DNA from: Paulownia fortunei
Taxonomy: Eukaryota; Streptophyta; Magnoliopsida; Lamiales; Paulowniaceae
Length of the DNA: 64,000 nt
Direction: 5' to 3'
Assembly: GCA_019321725.1 (NCBI GenBank)
Contig: CM033106.1
Coordinates: 29,934,118 to 29,998,117, forward strand
Shown: positions 12,085 to 26,282 of the stretch, piece after piece
How positions within the stretch are numbered: position 1 is the first letter of the stretch
Layout of the letters: every line of letters begins with the position of its first letter
Position numbers and translations under genes: made by a program
Notes under the pieces: generated by a model
The model's database searches: none
What the model saw: the letters and a program-made list of their open reading frames with translations, nothing else
Told to the model about the DNA's origin: nothing

Positions 12085-15000
12085 TCACCCACAACCATAA
12101 CTCACATCAGGAGTAGCAACAACAGATTCAAATGGAATTTCAACTCTCTCTTTCACAACACACCGTATTTCACCATTTTCGATCACAGGGATCTTCCCGG
12201 GTGGACACTCAGCAGTAGTTCCCTTCTCATTATTTCCTTGCAGCTGAAATAAGTCCAAAAGCTTAAAGTGACTATCCCGTTTCCTCAGCCGCGGCTCAAA
12301 ACCAGCCAAACTCATAATAGTGATCACCCCGACTATGGTCAAAGCTGTCTTAGCTGCTGTGCCTATCAAGACTTTAACCGATTTAAATGGGCCCCCTGAC
12401 CCAGATTGTCTTTGATTACTCTCTGATTTGTGGAGATTATTTGGAAGGTCGTGATGATTTTTAAAGCCACCAGTTATCACCCCATTTTGAGGAAATTTGC
12501 GGGTGGAAGAGAAGGTAGACAGATAGCCATTTTCTGAGACAATGGACTGAGAAGGCCGGCTTGGATATGGGGGAAGGAGGAGATCATTGTTGTCCTCTGT
12601 TTCACTAGCAAAAGCAATGGCCTCTTGTATGACTTCCAAGTCCTTGCCTTTGTATTCCTTCAGCTCTTTGAGCAACTTCTTTTGGCTGTACTCGATCTCA
12701 GCCAAGGCTGCTTCTTTTTCGTACCATTGCTGCTGCTGCAGCGCCTAATAAGGAAAATAGGAGGTCAGCCTCCATTAAAGAGAAACAAACAAAAGTTTAC
12801 AAACAAAATAAAGTCACACTTCAAGGATGCAAGTTCTGAGAAACTGATAAGGGAACATCTTCAACTATTTAATATGAAGTAGAGGGCAAACTCTTAGCCA
12901 AATACTTAGCTGGGAAAGTTACATGTAATTCAATTAGGGTCATCTTGAACAGAATTATACCAGCTTATACCAGTTAAAAAGTCAGATGTCATTTGGACTT
13001 GATTAATATGGTGCAAATTTTCAAAAGACAAATTCCCATCAGATGCTTTACTTTTTCAGCTGTTGGATGATATGGTAGATCAGCATTGTAAGGGGTAAAA
13101 AACGGACAACAAACTTAAGCTAGTTTTCACATTTTGATTCTCTATGAAGCAAAAGTAGCATTTGATCCTGATTGCAGAAGCACGTGAATCAATAGAATCC
13201 AGCTCTCATCTGGAACATATTTTCACACACTACATTTTAACCTAATTAAGCATCACTTGGTTAACTTGTCACTATAATTTTCCCTTCATCAGAAACTAGT
13301 AGGCCAACAAGAAGTGCGAAATTGCAAGCTTCCTGAGGCAGCGCAGCGCAGCTCAGCTCGAACTACACCTCAGCTTGGCTCAACTCAAGCTCAAGCATGC
13401 TTGGAGATACTGACTTGAGCTAAGCCAAAATCCTTAGAGATGGTAGACGCAAAAGTTTAAAAGTGGACCTGTGAATTTGATATTTATATACTGATTAACT
13501 TGATATTTAACCAAATTAAAATCATATAGGAATATGTTTTTTACATAGTTTTCACACATTACTATCTACTTTTAACTAGAAAGGCCAGCAATCACATCAA
13601 GACGGTTGCTGTCAAGATTTATTTAGGCATGTTGTACTCAGCCCCAGTATGTTATACTCAGTTTAAGCTTCAGCTTGAGAAGTTTCTTACTACTCCTAAT
13701 AGATTAGCTTGTTAGCACACTTAAAGCCATATCAGCAAAGAGTCCAACACTTGAACCTGATAGAGCCATGTTGGTGGAAGCAACAGTCATGAATAATAAC
13801 AGATCACTTCTCTATCAATCTCCTCAGTTACCTAAAAATCGGAAGAGAGCTTCAGGATTTCTGGCTATAAAATTAAGCTCCAGGTGGTTCAACCAACTGC
13901 TGTCCCCACTGGACAGGAGCAAAAAAAGATGAACATGGCTGGTTGAAATTATAAGCATTACTAATTGTTCAGCCACTGTGGACAAATTCAGACTTGGTCC
14001 ATACATACAACAATGCTCCAACCGATTTGATGTCTTTATCCTATAGCATCAGGCTAAGTCTATGGTACTTATACCTCATTATTGATTGTTTGTTGCATAT
14101 GAAAGAACGTACCAGCATACAACAACTGATAGCATTATCAAATATCATTTCATTGTAGTATGTGGAGGCCATCATTCATAGTGAATATTTTTTCGTGGCA
14201 AACAACCAATAGTGAGGTATACCTATTCACTAATTATATTTCATAGCACAGTAGATTGGGTCATCATGAGGTGACTTTCTCATCAATGTCTAGAATGCTT
14301 TGTTTGTTTCAATGAGGAAGAAGGCGAAGGGGGTTTACTTTACCTAGAAATCCGAAGCTCACTTATGCCATACTAAACTCCAGCAAATCCACTCATCTCA
14401 AGTTCTGAAGAACATTGATCCCCCACTTTTAGTGCCTAAGAGTTCATAAAGTTTTCCCCCTCATCTTCTGAGAATAATATTTCAAAGTAGGAAGAAAAAA
14501 AGAATCTGAAGACTTTTATACACACTCAGAGAACAAAACACCATAACCTAGATCATGTCTTGCCAAACAGTATTAGCACCTCAATCCTGTCAAGTATTCA
14601 CCACAGCTTTACCAAATACCAGCCAATGATTGCAGCAACTTTATCAGATATTTTACATCTTTCTACACTTTCCATGTCATGAAGGACTAGAAGAACATAG
14701 ACAACGTAAAAATAGCACTGGCATAATGTATTAAGCAGAAATTGAAATTTGAACTCAGGTTCATACAGTTAAGAGAATGGGATGGTGGAGACGTTTTCCG
14801 AAATAGTAAAGCTCGGATGCTTTGGAATTTTTTTTCGTTTGGGGGTTAAATAGTGTGGAAAAAGGCAAAAAGGAAACAAGTACCACATGGGACGTATTTT
14901 TTACCTCTTGAAACGTTCTACTAGGGAATCTCAATGAGGCACATGCCCACATAGTTAAAAAAAAAAAAAAAAAAAAAGGAACCAGTCTGCACATAATCCC

Positions 15001-15817
15001 AGAGGTAAATCTAAATCCAATGACCTTTCTAGTATACAGAAATTCCATTCATAGGCTAGCATGAATCTGTAAAGCCTAGTTCGATTTAATTCTACAATCA
15101 ATGATTGCTACGTACTCAATAACAAATTATAATCAGTTTCTCATTTTACAAACAGGCAGCATCATAATCCCCATGTCACAGACCAACATATTTTGAACAT
15201 ACAATGGAAAACTATACAATTTGCCTTAAACTTGCACCAGGATTACTCCTTCCCAGAAACAGTCCTTGAACTATTATCAGCCATTTGAAAGCAGCAAGAA
15301 TTATGTGAGCAACAGTAACAAGAAATTCAGCCAGAAATAAACAGAGAAAAAGGAGTTTTCAAAAGAAAAAAAAAAAGTGGAAACTTTGTAACCTTCAAAA
15401 ACTAGCCATTGGTTAAATCCTAGATTACTCAGCCATATCTCAATTCATTCAAGAACAAAATCCCATCTGAAAACTTCAAGATTCCATATTTAAGAGCTTT
15501 CTATTAGACCAATTAATCTGGCAAAACATAAAATTGAACACCCGACTTTAAAGGAAAATCGAGAAGAAAAGGACCTGCAAAGAAGACAGCTGTCCTTCAA
15601 GAGATTCAAGGGCATCTCTGATATTGAGAAGACTTTCTGCTTCTTCCTCAACATCATCTTCTTGATTTTCTGCATCTGGGCTTGCTTCAGATTCTTTGGA
15701 CTCACTCCTTCTACCTTCTTTCTCTACATTAGAAGTTGTTTTGTGAATGCAGTTAATAATCTTGGACCTCAACTCTGAGGTTTTTGCCAAGATCAGCCCT
15801 ATTCTATCTTCATCCAT
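12085..15817 (-). CDS. PDV2: Plastid division protein PDV2, 2 exons
   Basis: Exons 15817-15575 and 12744-12085 (minus), 300 aa. Begins MDEDRIGLILAKTSELRSKI; acidic linker; ESLLNIRDALESLE and LQQQQWYEKEAALAEIEY as a predicted coiled coil; then LLLPPYPSRPSQS, one hydrophobic segment at about residues 204-229 (VLIGTAAKTALTIVGVITIM), and a C-terminus ending KERVEIPFESVV...DVSYGCG with the terminal Gly. PDV2 is a plastid outer-envelope protein. Its cytosolic coiled coil recruits the dynamin-like ARC5/DRP5B, and its C-terminus in the intermembrane space binds ARC6, coupling the outer and inner division rings. An ATG four codons upstream (15829) is possible; the chosen one matches the family start. 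Identity is clear from both ends. The single intron is large (about 2.83 kb). Confidence 0.95.
12745..15574 (-). other. Large PDV2 intron with repeat-like patches
   Basis: No exon found inside. Contains an AGCTC/AAGCTC-rich patch at about 13335-13430 and related phrases near 13655-13680, typical of degenerate plant transposon sequence, and a 21-base A run at 14957-14977. Flanking GT and AG sites join in phase. Confidence 0.6.
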
Positions 15818-17609
15818 TGTAAGTTGCAAACTCTTCTGTTCTTGGTATTCTCTCTCTGTCTGTGGGTGTGTGTGAGAAATTTGTTAGGTTGGGGCCGGGG
15901 AGGGAGGAGGGTTTGAAAGCAGCAACAAACAAGGTTGCAAGAACCGCCAAAATAAGTGTTACCAAAATCCAAGGAATTGTGGTTTAAATTAAGAGTTGCC
16001 AAAACCTTTTGGCCGCAGACTGCCTCAGATAAAGATTTGCTACCATGCCAAAAGGGCAAAAACTTGTCTTTCTTTCAAAATGATTATAAAACACAGAGAG
16101 AGACAGAGAGAGGAGGAGAAGAAATCAAATGCCTACAAAAAAAATTCATGTTTGTGTGGTTCAGGGTGATTTGGGGTTACACACACAAAGAATTTTTTTT
16201 TGTTTTTTTGTTTTGGGATTTTCACTAATAGATCATATGAATTTAGCAAAAGCTTAACGACAGGCCGAAAGCATAAAGATTGGAAAATTAGTATTATTTT
16301 TATTTTTATTTTTATTATCATTATCATTATTTTGGAAAATTACTATGTGCTCACTTTTCTTTGTTATTTTAGTTTTTCTAGTGGGTTTAATTGTTTAACT
16401 TAAGTTTACAAGTACGAGTTAAGACTTGAGAGCTTGTTGCTTTTGTTTTTGACAACGAAATTTTTATCTTCTAGTATAAGTACCCAATTTCTTCAGAGGT
16501 TTAATTTAATGAATACTGGTCAATTCTAACTTTTGTCCAATCAGAAAATTTGGAGTTAAAATTTACTTGAATAAATAACACATGGACAAATCTATCAGTT
16601 TTCCGATTCAGTGGGGAGAGATAGGTCAATGTTGATTCTAGCTAACTTGTTTCATCAATGTGAAGGCAAAATGGGAAATATATTTTATACTACTTTTTAG
16701 TGTTCTTGAATAAATTCAAGGCACTTCATCAATCCACACTATAATGGACTCTAGCTAAATCTACATCCAGTCCACGACTTTGACTATTTAAACATACCCA
16801 TTTTCAGGACTTTCTTCAAAGAAAATGAAATAATATGAAGTAAATTTGTTAAAACTTTCATGTTTTAGATGAAAAACCAAGAAAATGTTACAACAAATAT
16901 GGGGTGCAGTGGCCTCGTCTCAGAAGAAAAGAAGGTTGCTACTAAATTTTTCTGTGTTTTCGGTCGACTCCTATGTAATTGGCTAAATCATATTTCATAT
17001 TCTGGTTTAAACCTTGGTGATTATATGCATGAAGATTGATGCATGTTGAGACAATGCAATTGGAGGCACATCTATGTAATAAGTACTTGAAAAAAACTTC
17101 ACTCCGGAAAAAGGTTATGCTTCCTCTTAGAGCAATTTCAGAAGAAAGACAACAAAAAACTAAGTTCCATCATTTGAATCGGTTCACTCCGCATTACAAT
17201 CCTCAGTGCATCTGAAGCAGTTTTTGGAATGACAGGTGAATCACTTTTATGCCATGAACTGCAGATAAATATTCAGATGCTCATGCTGTCATGCAAGCTC
17301 AAAGAGACATGAACTACTTCCCTCCATTAATGTCTTGTTTATGTATTGGCATCCAGCAAAGCTCTACAGGCACCTTTCCTCGACTCTACTTGGAAACATG
17401 GTTTCTCAAGTGATCGGTGTACTTTAACTGGTAGTTCCTCAACTGGGATTTTAGCGTGCAAATGTTTTGCTAGGAACACATGATTCATCTGTCATTCAAA
17501 GCTGTCATTAACGTGGATTTATGATACAGAAATAACTTCATCAAACCGAAGATCATTTAGGTCTGCATCACTTCACTGATGACCTTGGTGAACTGCAAAT
17601 GCATATTTA
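15818..17609. other. Intergenic: PDV2 5' flank and DUF547-gene 3' flank
   Basis: Nothing coding recognised. T-rich and (TTTTTA)-like low-complexity sequence at about 16190-16335. Confidence 0.5.
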
Positions 17610-20600
17610 TCACCTGACTAGTTCATTTGAAAGTAGGAAACGGAAGGTGAAATTGTGAGGGATCCAATCAACTTTTTTCCACAGCTTTCCTTGCTGAGGC
17701 AGCTGAAAATTCTTTCCCAAAGTGTCAGGCATTGAATGCTCGAGCATTTCTGCTATACCTGATGGAGATAAGCCCATCTCCTTTATGAAATATTCCACAT
17801 TCTTTGGTATGAGCAATCTTTGGTCTTTATGTAGCTTTATATTCATTTGAATGTAATCTTCTTTAGCCATTTCTAGGTCCTGGAACACTTTCTTGGGTGT
17901 ATATAAACGAACCTGCAGAAGATTCAACATGGAATGCATGCAGTTAAAGAAAAGTTACGAGTACTAAAAGTTGATCTTGAATTGCTCCCAATTTATCAGT
18001 TTTTCATCTTTTAATATTCACGCAACAGACTCAATAGCCAGCTTGAAATATTAAAGGATGTGTTTGTCAAAAACACCAGTGTTCAATTGGATGGAACTGA
18101 TGGATGAGACAGGAGAATTTATTTTAAGAATCAGCAGAGCACTTAGCTAAAAAGTGCCATTTGCCATGCACAAATAGATTGAGAATTTGAAGGCACTAAG
18201 TCACTGTTGGTTTGCAGCTAAAGAAACTGTGGCTTACTGCTGGATCTGATTGGCATCCTGAACAAAGGGCAAAATGTAATCGAGGCTCTGGGTGCTTTAC
18301 TGCATATGCCTTCCGAGGATCTCCAGCTTTAAACTTTGTCTTGGGGAAAAACAATGAGTGTAGCCACTATAAGAAAGGATTTGAGTACCATTAGGCCATG
18401 AAAATATCAATTTACGCTTGCAGCTTAATTTCCAAGAGGAGAATGCCTTTTCATTAGAGCAAAAATTATTACTGAATGATGATAATATGACTTTCAGAGA
18501 TGTAATAAAGTTCGAAGAGAGGCATCTGAATATGATTGAATAACTCAGCTGCTAACTATATGTATATGACCATGCATGAATACCAGAGCTGGACGAGGCA
18601 ACCGGCACCCTAATATAGAACTCTGTATTGTGTCCACGCTTACGGTATGGCCTCCGATGTTGTATGCAGCCTGGACACAACAAATTTTTGTATTAGCTGA
18701 AGAAAATCTCTTAAGAGTAGAACAACTGTAAGGTAAAATCATAGAACTTGAGATTAAAGAATATCCCACTGTTTTTCATTACCTTCAGGACTAAAGAGAT
18801 CCTCTTTTGGTTTCCTCGTGGAATCCCATAAACCATATATGCCTGCACCATTGCATAAAGGTTTGCACTTGATTTCTGCCTCGTAATATAAGATAAGGAT
18901 AAAGACAAAACTGAGACTAGATATGAATTCTTACATGCATTACTAGTGCATTGTGAACATTAATCCAGAATGCTAATTTCTCTTCATGCTTTAATTTCCC
19001 TGGATCAACTTGTGCCAATCTAGAAATGAGAGACCTGAAAGAGTAGTAATGATGTTCACTCTTACAGAAACACCTCAGAAAGGACTCCTCAAATTGAGAC
19101 ATTGGATGAATGGAAGATGGTGTTTTCAAAAGCATTAACTAACAGAACATTAGATATTCACATGAACAATTTGATGACTAGACACTCGTAAAATAGATTG
19201 CTAGAGTAGAAACTAAAATATCTAGATTACCTATAATTTTGTAGCAGGTCTTGAACAGCATTTAGCCTTTGGGAATCTCTAAGGATGCCGTGTACTTCAA
19301 CCATTGTGAAGAAAGATCCAGAAAATTCTTTGGCTGCTTCAACATGGAAAGGGATGTCCAGCCACGAATTGAAAGATGAACTTTCTTCACATGAGAGGCC
19401 GCGGATGTCATGATGTCCTCGTGGAGAAAATTTGCTTGGTGGTGACGAGTGTGAAATAGAACTGAAACCTTGAGTGAACAGAGGAGGGTCAGATAGATGA
19501 CAATATATGGTTGAGATGCATTTGATCATCTCCTCAGAAAGACAATTTGGTGTTTCACGAACACGATCAGGAAAACTAGAACCAAGATACTCCGCCAGAT
19601 TAGCATTTGAAGTGGAGTCCTGTGTCCGCTGGAGAAATGACACAACTCACAACACATTAGGCATGTATTTTTCAGTCAATTTGTACTATGAATTCAATTT
19701 AACTCCAACAATTTCCTATCTCAAAAATGTTCCAAGAAACAGAACACTCAATGGAGGTTCTAACTTAAAATCAAAGAGTTATCAGCTTTCTCAGAAAAAT
19801 AAAGATCTGTATCTGTGCATTTTTTGTCTGAGTAACTAACTAAACAAGGCAGTACCAGTATTGGTGCTGAATATGTTCTTAGCCCTCCATCGTATCGTTG
19901 CTAATCTTGGAGAAGGGTATTTTATATCTGCTTAAAATCCTTGAAATCATGTGGTGATAGTGTGCTACATGTAAATAAATTGGGAGTAAAGTGTCTTTGT
20001 TAGGTTTTAATATTAACTGCTGGTTCTTGTGTAAATAAGATCAACTACCTCCAACATTGATAAAGGTAGAGAATGATATGCGTCTAGAGCTTCAGCCACA
20101 GCTTCAAATGGAGGTGAAGTTCTGAAGGAACAAGCTGAATGCTGAGACAGTGATGATTGGCTTCTGTATATACCAGTATCAATCAATGTGTCTGCTCCCA
20201 GAATGTCATTGCATTTTACAGGTAGCATGTTCGCTGAATCATCACGTGGCACGAAGGTGCTACATCTGATGACTGAATCTTCATTCACCGATTCTAAATT
20301 AGTTTTGGCAACTTCCAAAGACATGCAATTATGAGTTTCAGCATTGGTTTTTGGTATTTCATCCACTCTAGGTAAAGTAGATAGCCTTTTTGCAAAACTT
20401 CTTCGATACATTGAGAGAAGATACTTCTCCAAATATACAACTTCCAACTCCAAAAGAGCAATTTCTTTGATGAGATCCTCAGCAGGCTGGACATAAACAT
20501 AGTCATGAGAAACATTTAGTATAAGCAAAATTGTTTACTTAGTACATAGAACGATGGAAGATGAGACAAAGTATGGGCAAAATTCACTGACTTAGTACTA

Positions 20601-21530
20601 TGATTTGAAAAATAAAGGAGTGAATACTATTTTAACCAAACCAGAACAGAGGCGCACAAGAGAAATTATATTCCGCTTCAGCTTCTTGAGATCGTTTTTC
20701 TTTCCTTGGCAACTCTCTCAAGTACTACACATGTTAAGTCTAACATTGATTTACAGTGTTCTTGGGAAGTACTAAGGAAGATTGGGAAACTTTTAATAGA
20801 AAAAAAGAAAATAAAATAAAGATAAGGAAAGAACCTGAGAAAGTGATTTATACATAGGATCATCCAAGAGAGGCTGGCAATTCATTGCTTTCTCTAGCAC
20901 AGACCGTACCACAGTTTGGCCCTCTAGTTCTTTCTGAAGCTGTACAATCTACAAGGGTTGGACACAGCATCATAAACCACTTAAACAAATGCCAAAATCT
21001 GATTAAGAAACTGCAATTATCAGTTCTTTTTGAGTTCAAAAGTTTTCAGTTTTGGGGAGCAGATATCATTTAATCTGAATTCATTTCTGTGTGGATCGTT
21101 CCAGTTGTTTAGGCTCCATCTGGTTTATGTTGCCATGGAGCCTCCATGGCAACATAAGCCAGCATCATCATCTCCAAGAAATGTCATTTATGCTGCAATA
21201 CAGCAGACTTATTGCAGCCTTGCAGTAAATCAAATATGACTATTACAGCACTACCATACAAGGTACTGTTTTTCAAGTCTTTGCACAGTTAATTCAGAGG
21301 AGCCCCTTAGAGTGGTTTCTTTTGTAAATTCTGTGTTTGTCACGTTAGCCCGAAGATTCTTTGTGTCTTAGAGAAATCAGTATGAGAAAGTTATGTCCAT
21401 GTAAAGTAAAATATAACTGGTACATAAACATAATCTTGAGAAACAGTTTTACCTCCTCTTTCAACAAACTTTGAGCCTCGCCTGGGGACAGTTGTCTCTT
21501 CTTGGGTTCAAAGTTCTCCAAGTGCCCCAT
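17610..21530 (-). CDS. MIP1 leucine-zipper / DUF547 protein, 9 coding exons
   Basis: Coding exons (minus): 21530-21453, 20948-20835, 20486-20049, 19628-19231, 19034-18935, 18842-18783, 18670-18584, 18366-18238, 17912-17610; 568 aa, in phase. The N-terminal 100 residues form two coiled-coil stretches (EIVQLQKELEGQTVVRSVLE; LIKEIALLELEVVYLEKYL), the ternary-complex-factor MIP1 leucine zipper. Residues about 335 to 470 are DUF547: LAFWINVHNALVMHAYMVYG, AAYNIGGHTVSVDTIQSSIL, GCRLPRP, HPEPRLHFALCSG, VRLYTPKKVF. The end WIPHNFTFRFLL is typical. The middle is serine-rich and poorly conserved. The family is large in plants and its biochemistry is unsettled; a scaffold or transcription-partner role is only a proposal from the name-giving domain. 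Untranslated upstream exons probably exist near 21.65-21.72 kb; an in-frame TGA precedes this ATG. Confidence 0.9.
21120..21162. repeat. Near-perfect hairpin in an intron
   Basis: Arms TTATGTTGCCATGGA (21125-21139) and its exact complement (21143-21157) flank a 3-base loop. With CTGGT outside on the left and GCCAG on the right, the stem extends to 20 pairs with one mismatch or G-T pair. Lies in the DUF547-gene intron between coding exons 1 and 2. Confidence 0.85.
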
Positions 21531-24500
21531 AATCGACGTAGTTAACTCTCAACTCCAAATGAGTAACAAAAACTTGATAAATACTCCTTTTTTTCCAAAA
21601 CAAGATGATGTAAAAATTCTTGTAGATGATTATAAACTTACTTTCTCAGTCCTCACCTGTGCAATCATTAAAACATTGGACATCAGAAGCATTTCATAAC
21701 AAACGGTCCTGTAAAACTTGTCATGGATAAAAAAGAAAAAAGGAAGTTATTAGTGCAACACCAAATATTAACATTCAAAATCAAGTTACTGCTCCGCAGT
21801 CATTGCACCTTAGAATTTCTAATTTGATTGAACAAGATTTGTCAAAACTATTCCACAGCATGGTTGAGATGATGATGGATAAAGAACTCCTCTGAATGCA
21901 GTTAAAAAATAGCAGAAATTGAGTGCATAAAGCAACTGTTACATTTCTTGATGAGAAAAACTTTTACCCTCTGCCTTTCTATGAATGCTTCCTATCTCAG
22001 AAAATTCTCACTTCAAAATTCTTCCCATTAATGCCTTGGGCTACAGAACAAGTACAAGCAGCAAATGGAAAATAAGGGTTGGGGAAAAAGAAAGCAGGGA
22101 ATAAAACATACCTCTGAGAGAGCATATTAAATGCAGATTCCTTGTAGCTTGAAAGTATAAAAATCTCCAGGGGATGTGTTAATTCAGACCACTTGTGAGA
22201 AATTCTACTGAAATAGCATTAAATGCAGCAAGCAGATATTCCAACAGAAAGTGCAAAACTGCATAAACCGAAACAAAAACATGATATAAGAAAGCTCCAA
22301 GTAACATTAATTTGGTGACAACAAAAACTCTGCTAGCTCCTGATGAACAGGGTACATGCAGGAATAGAGAAAAAGACTACTCATACACTCACACACACAC
22401 ACAGACAGAGAGAGTCTTGGAAAGCTGAATCAGAAAACTACTGTTGTGATGACCAAATTTATTCAAACTTAAATACAAACTCGGGGACTTATCAAACTCC
22501 ACTTTGCACTTAAGTATATATAAATTCTTACCTAACATACTGAATAAAATGGCATACAGAAAAAAAAATTTAATAAAACGTATCTCAAGAAACATATTTT
22601 TATCAATCAGAAACTGTCTTATTAGGCGTGGACTCCTATCTGAATATAATCTCGAGAAAACTATGTTTAATTACTACTAAAATTTGTTCAGATTCATGTC
22701 GCGTGCCATCAACAACTAAAATTTGAGATTAAGTTGAACTTAAATGGCAAAAATTCACCATGTACTTATAAACATTTTACATGCTGAAATTCTTTATAAT
22801 TTTTAGGAGGGAAACATTTATGTGACTTGGACTGCATCATGCTTACTCATGCACACATGCGGCCGGGGGGTGGGGGTGTTGTGGGGGAGCTTGAAAATTG
22901 AAAGGGTGACTATTTTTGTTTTGACTAGTCACTTTTCTCAGAAAGCCTTGCCACCTTTGTATTGGCTTTATGCAATGGTGAGCCTTTTCTTTTTCCTGCA
23001 TCAAAAGAAGTAAATTAGTTGTGGGCTTTTGATTCTTGAAAGTCGGATGAAAAAAAAAAAAAAACAGAATTGGGCATTTAATGCTTGAGATTCACTTGGC
23101 CTAATCACTGATTAGGACTGAAAACTGAGAAAACAGATAAGAGGGGACAATCTGCATATATATACACTATACAGCAGCAAAAAGCTCTAGCTAGCCCGTG
23201 ATCATGAAACTATTTTGCCACCTCCAAGAATAATTTTTGGCTCATTAATCTTGTATGTGATGTGATTAATGAAATATGTTATTCACAAAGATGATAATAA
23301 TAACTAAAAAAGAAAAAAAGAAAAAAAAAGAAAAGGTAATAGGAAGATTGACTAATGTATATAAAGTTTGAAAGGGGGAGGGAATATGGTATCTGTCACT
23401 TCCTTTAATGGAGAAAATCTGAACTCCATTTATCTCTTCTTGCACCTTTTTCTGGGCTAAAGAGAAGGCCTTCACTTCATCCCTCTTTCAGCAAGTAATT
23501 AATGTTGCAAAGTGTTTGTTAAGGAAAAAAAGTTAATCATGTATTCATGTCTTGCCAACATAATCTGAAAAATTGATTCTTGTAGCACCATATGAACATA
23601 TAAAAATAGTTAAAATTATTTCACTGCTCCAAGTTCAAAATCAATTATTAAGTTAAAAACATGCATTAAAAACGATGAAACCAATCATATTCAATGCATG
23701 GTAGCAAACAGTTGGGAAAAAGTTTTCATATAGGATTGGCTTTAGCACACCTCAAAAGGGCTGAAAGGTGAAGGGTCAAAACAAAAAGCTAAAAAGGAAT
23801 GCTTCAAGTTGAGATGACTGATATTTTTGTGCATTTTGCATGGCCTAATTCTTCTCTTTATCTGTAATATTCACAAAGTCGCACGACCAAAAAAGATGCA
23901 ACATTTGTGAGTCACAGCTCACATAAAGTCTAGGATAAAAAAGAAATGCAACTTTTTTTATGGGATTTCGTGCCATTTGGGTTCTTGAATTAAAAAGTAA
24001 CACATTCCTACTAAAAGTTCACTATCTTTAGGAATTAGGATTATTTCTGGGGTTTGTCAAAATTTTTGGATATCTTAAGAGAGTTTTCTAAATGATACTA
24101 ATTAGGTAGATATTCCAAGAAAAAAAATAAAACTAGTAGTAATATTAAATTAGGAATAAAACAAACTTTACTCTGATGATGCATAAATTCAAATATATTT
24201 GTCGCGAAATTTTGTAATAATTGTTGACTTATAGGTCTTGAATTTTGTGATGCTTGATTTAATAAATTCATGCTATTTTGTCATTTGCTGGGACTTTCAA
24301 ATAATTTTTTTTTTTTTTAAATACGGGTATACCGACGTTATAATTAGCAACAGTCTTCTAGTAAGTCAATTACCACTTCCCAAAAGAATCTTACAGACAT
24401 GCTAGTAGACCAATTAAATACATTGATTGCATCGATTAGTTGTCAATAAATGACTTTAGAATATACAAACTCCAAAGTACTGAAATTGGTGAGCTACAGA

Positions 24501-26282
24501 TTTCATTATATTCTTGAAATGCAAAACAAAAAAATCGTTGTTTGATGTCTGCAATTAATGCTTGTTGATAACAAGAGGAATCTGGGACTGATTTCCCAAT
24601 AAAATGATCATTGAAGCTTCGTCGTATGCATGTACATTTTGATTGCTAAATTTTTCTGTAAGAAACTTAGACCTGAGTGCCCATCATAGATTATCTCAAA
24701 AGAATTAAAAATGCTAGCTCAAACTCAATTTGATTGCACCTTATTCAACTTATTTGTAAATCATCAAGAAGAAAAAAGAACGACGAATAGCAAAAAATTC
24801 CCTTTTGACGCCTCCAAAGTTCAAGAAATGAAATGGAAGAAAGATCAAGAAAAAAGCTGTGAAGAGAGGCTAAAGATTAATAGCCTTTTGGAAATATATA
24901 AACTTTAAAGTCATGTGATATAGTACATAAATTGTGATCTAAGCATATAATTAATATGGTGTTTAATCTAATCTTTGACAATTTCAATGGTCAGAAGACA
25001 CAAAAACAAGCCAAGCAGAATCTTTGCGCCTAGATTACTGCACAACGTTGTTAGACTAAAGCCATCTTTCTCACTAAATTCAAGAGTTTTGTTCCTGATA
25101 AAAAAAACCCAGAAAAGACACCAATGCGAACTTTCCAAAGGCATTCAACAGGCAAAAAAGTCAGCCCCAGAGGAGGAATCTGCAAAACTGTGTAGACCAG
25201 CATATGCATTTGCCCTCAGGTTTGGGTTCTTTATCTGCTATTTCTACTGCCTGGAAATAAAGGTACAATGTGTAACATACAAGTTTGTTGCAGAGAAGTA
25301 TTACAAACTGTTCTTCAGGAACAAAAATAATAAATGTACTATTTTCTTAATTTGTCCAAAATCAGGCAAAATGACAGTAGTTAGGACTTAGGCACTAGTC
25401 TTTCCTCAGTTCTCACAGCATGAAACTGTGAGGATGGAAAATTAATTTCTCATAGTGGATAACTGCTTAATGACACATGGCTTTCTGCTTATTGATGCCA
25501 AGAAAATCACTAGCCAGACTTAATTTTCCACACGTAAATTTATTTAGCAGCACTGGCATTCCGAAACCCCAAACAGGCAAATAGACTTTGAATAATGCAC
25601 CACAAACTAACAAATTTTCTACTGGTGACATTACTGGTGTGGCTTTTCAGTTAAATTTGTTCACCAATACAAATAATGAGTATGATATATACTTTTCAAC
25701 TAAGCCATCAACTTGGGAGGTGGACAACAGTTTATGTAGTTGCATTGTCTTACCATATTCAATCTATATGGACAAAACCTAAGTTGTTCTAAATACTACG
25801 TAAGTAATAAATAAACCTTTTTGAATCCTTCTCCATACGGTACACACCGATACAACAGCAGTTCAGAAAGAAACTCACTAAGGAGCAAATATACTGCTAG
25901 ATGGCCTCTACTCTAGCTTGAACAAAATCATTTTGATATTTTGAATCGGATCAGTGATATGAAAACCAAAGGCCCAACTCTAAATCAATTAAGCCCAGAT
26001 TCAAAGATTTTGAAAGAGCCCAATACAGGGTATTAATTTTTGCAAAGCCCACTTCTAAAACTAGTTGAATAATCTTAAGCCACCTAATGTAATCAAGCAA
26101 AAGAATGGTCTCAAACTGCACCACAACGGCGTCGTGCTGAATCACATCATGATTTCAGAAAAGAACCATAAACAATTTAATTAGGCAAGAACTTTCTTTC
26201 AAAGTAAGCGGACCTAACAAAATTAATTAGAGATCAAAGTCAAATACTTCAAGTGGCCCCTGTACCAAACTGAAAATTCGCT

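Noticed and set aside
14957..14977. 21-base A run as a retroposon tail
   Set aside because: No SINE A/B boxes or flanking target-site duplication could be made out.
24711..25391. Two open frames of 65 and 138 codons
   Set aside because: Composition is Lys/Asn/Ser-rich as expected from AT-rich DNA and there is no recognisable motif.
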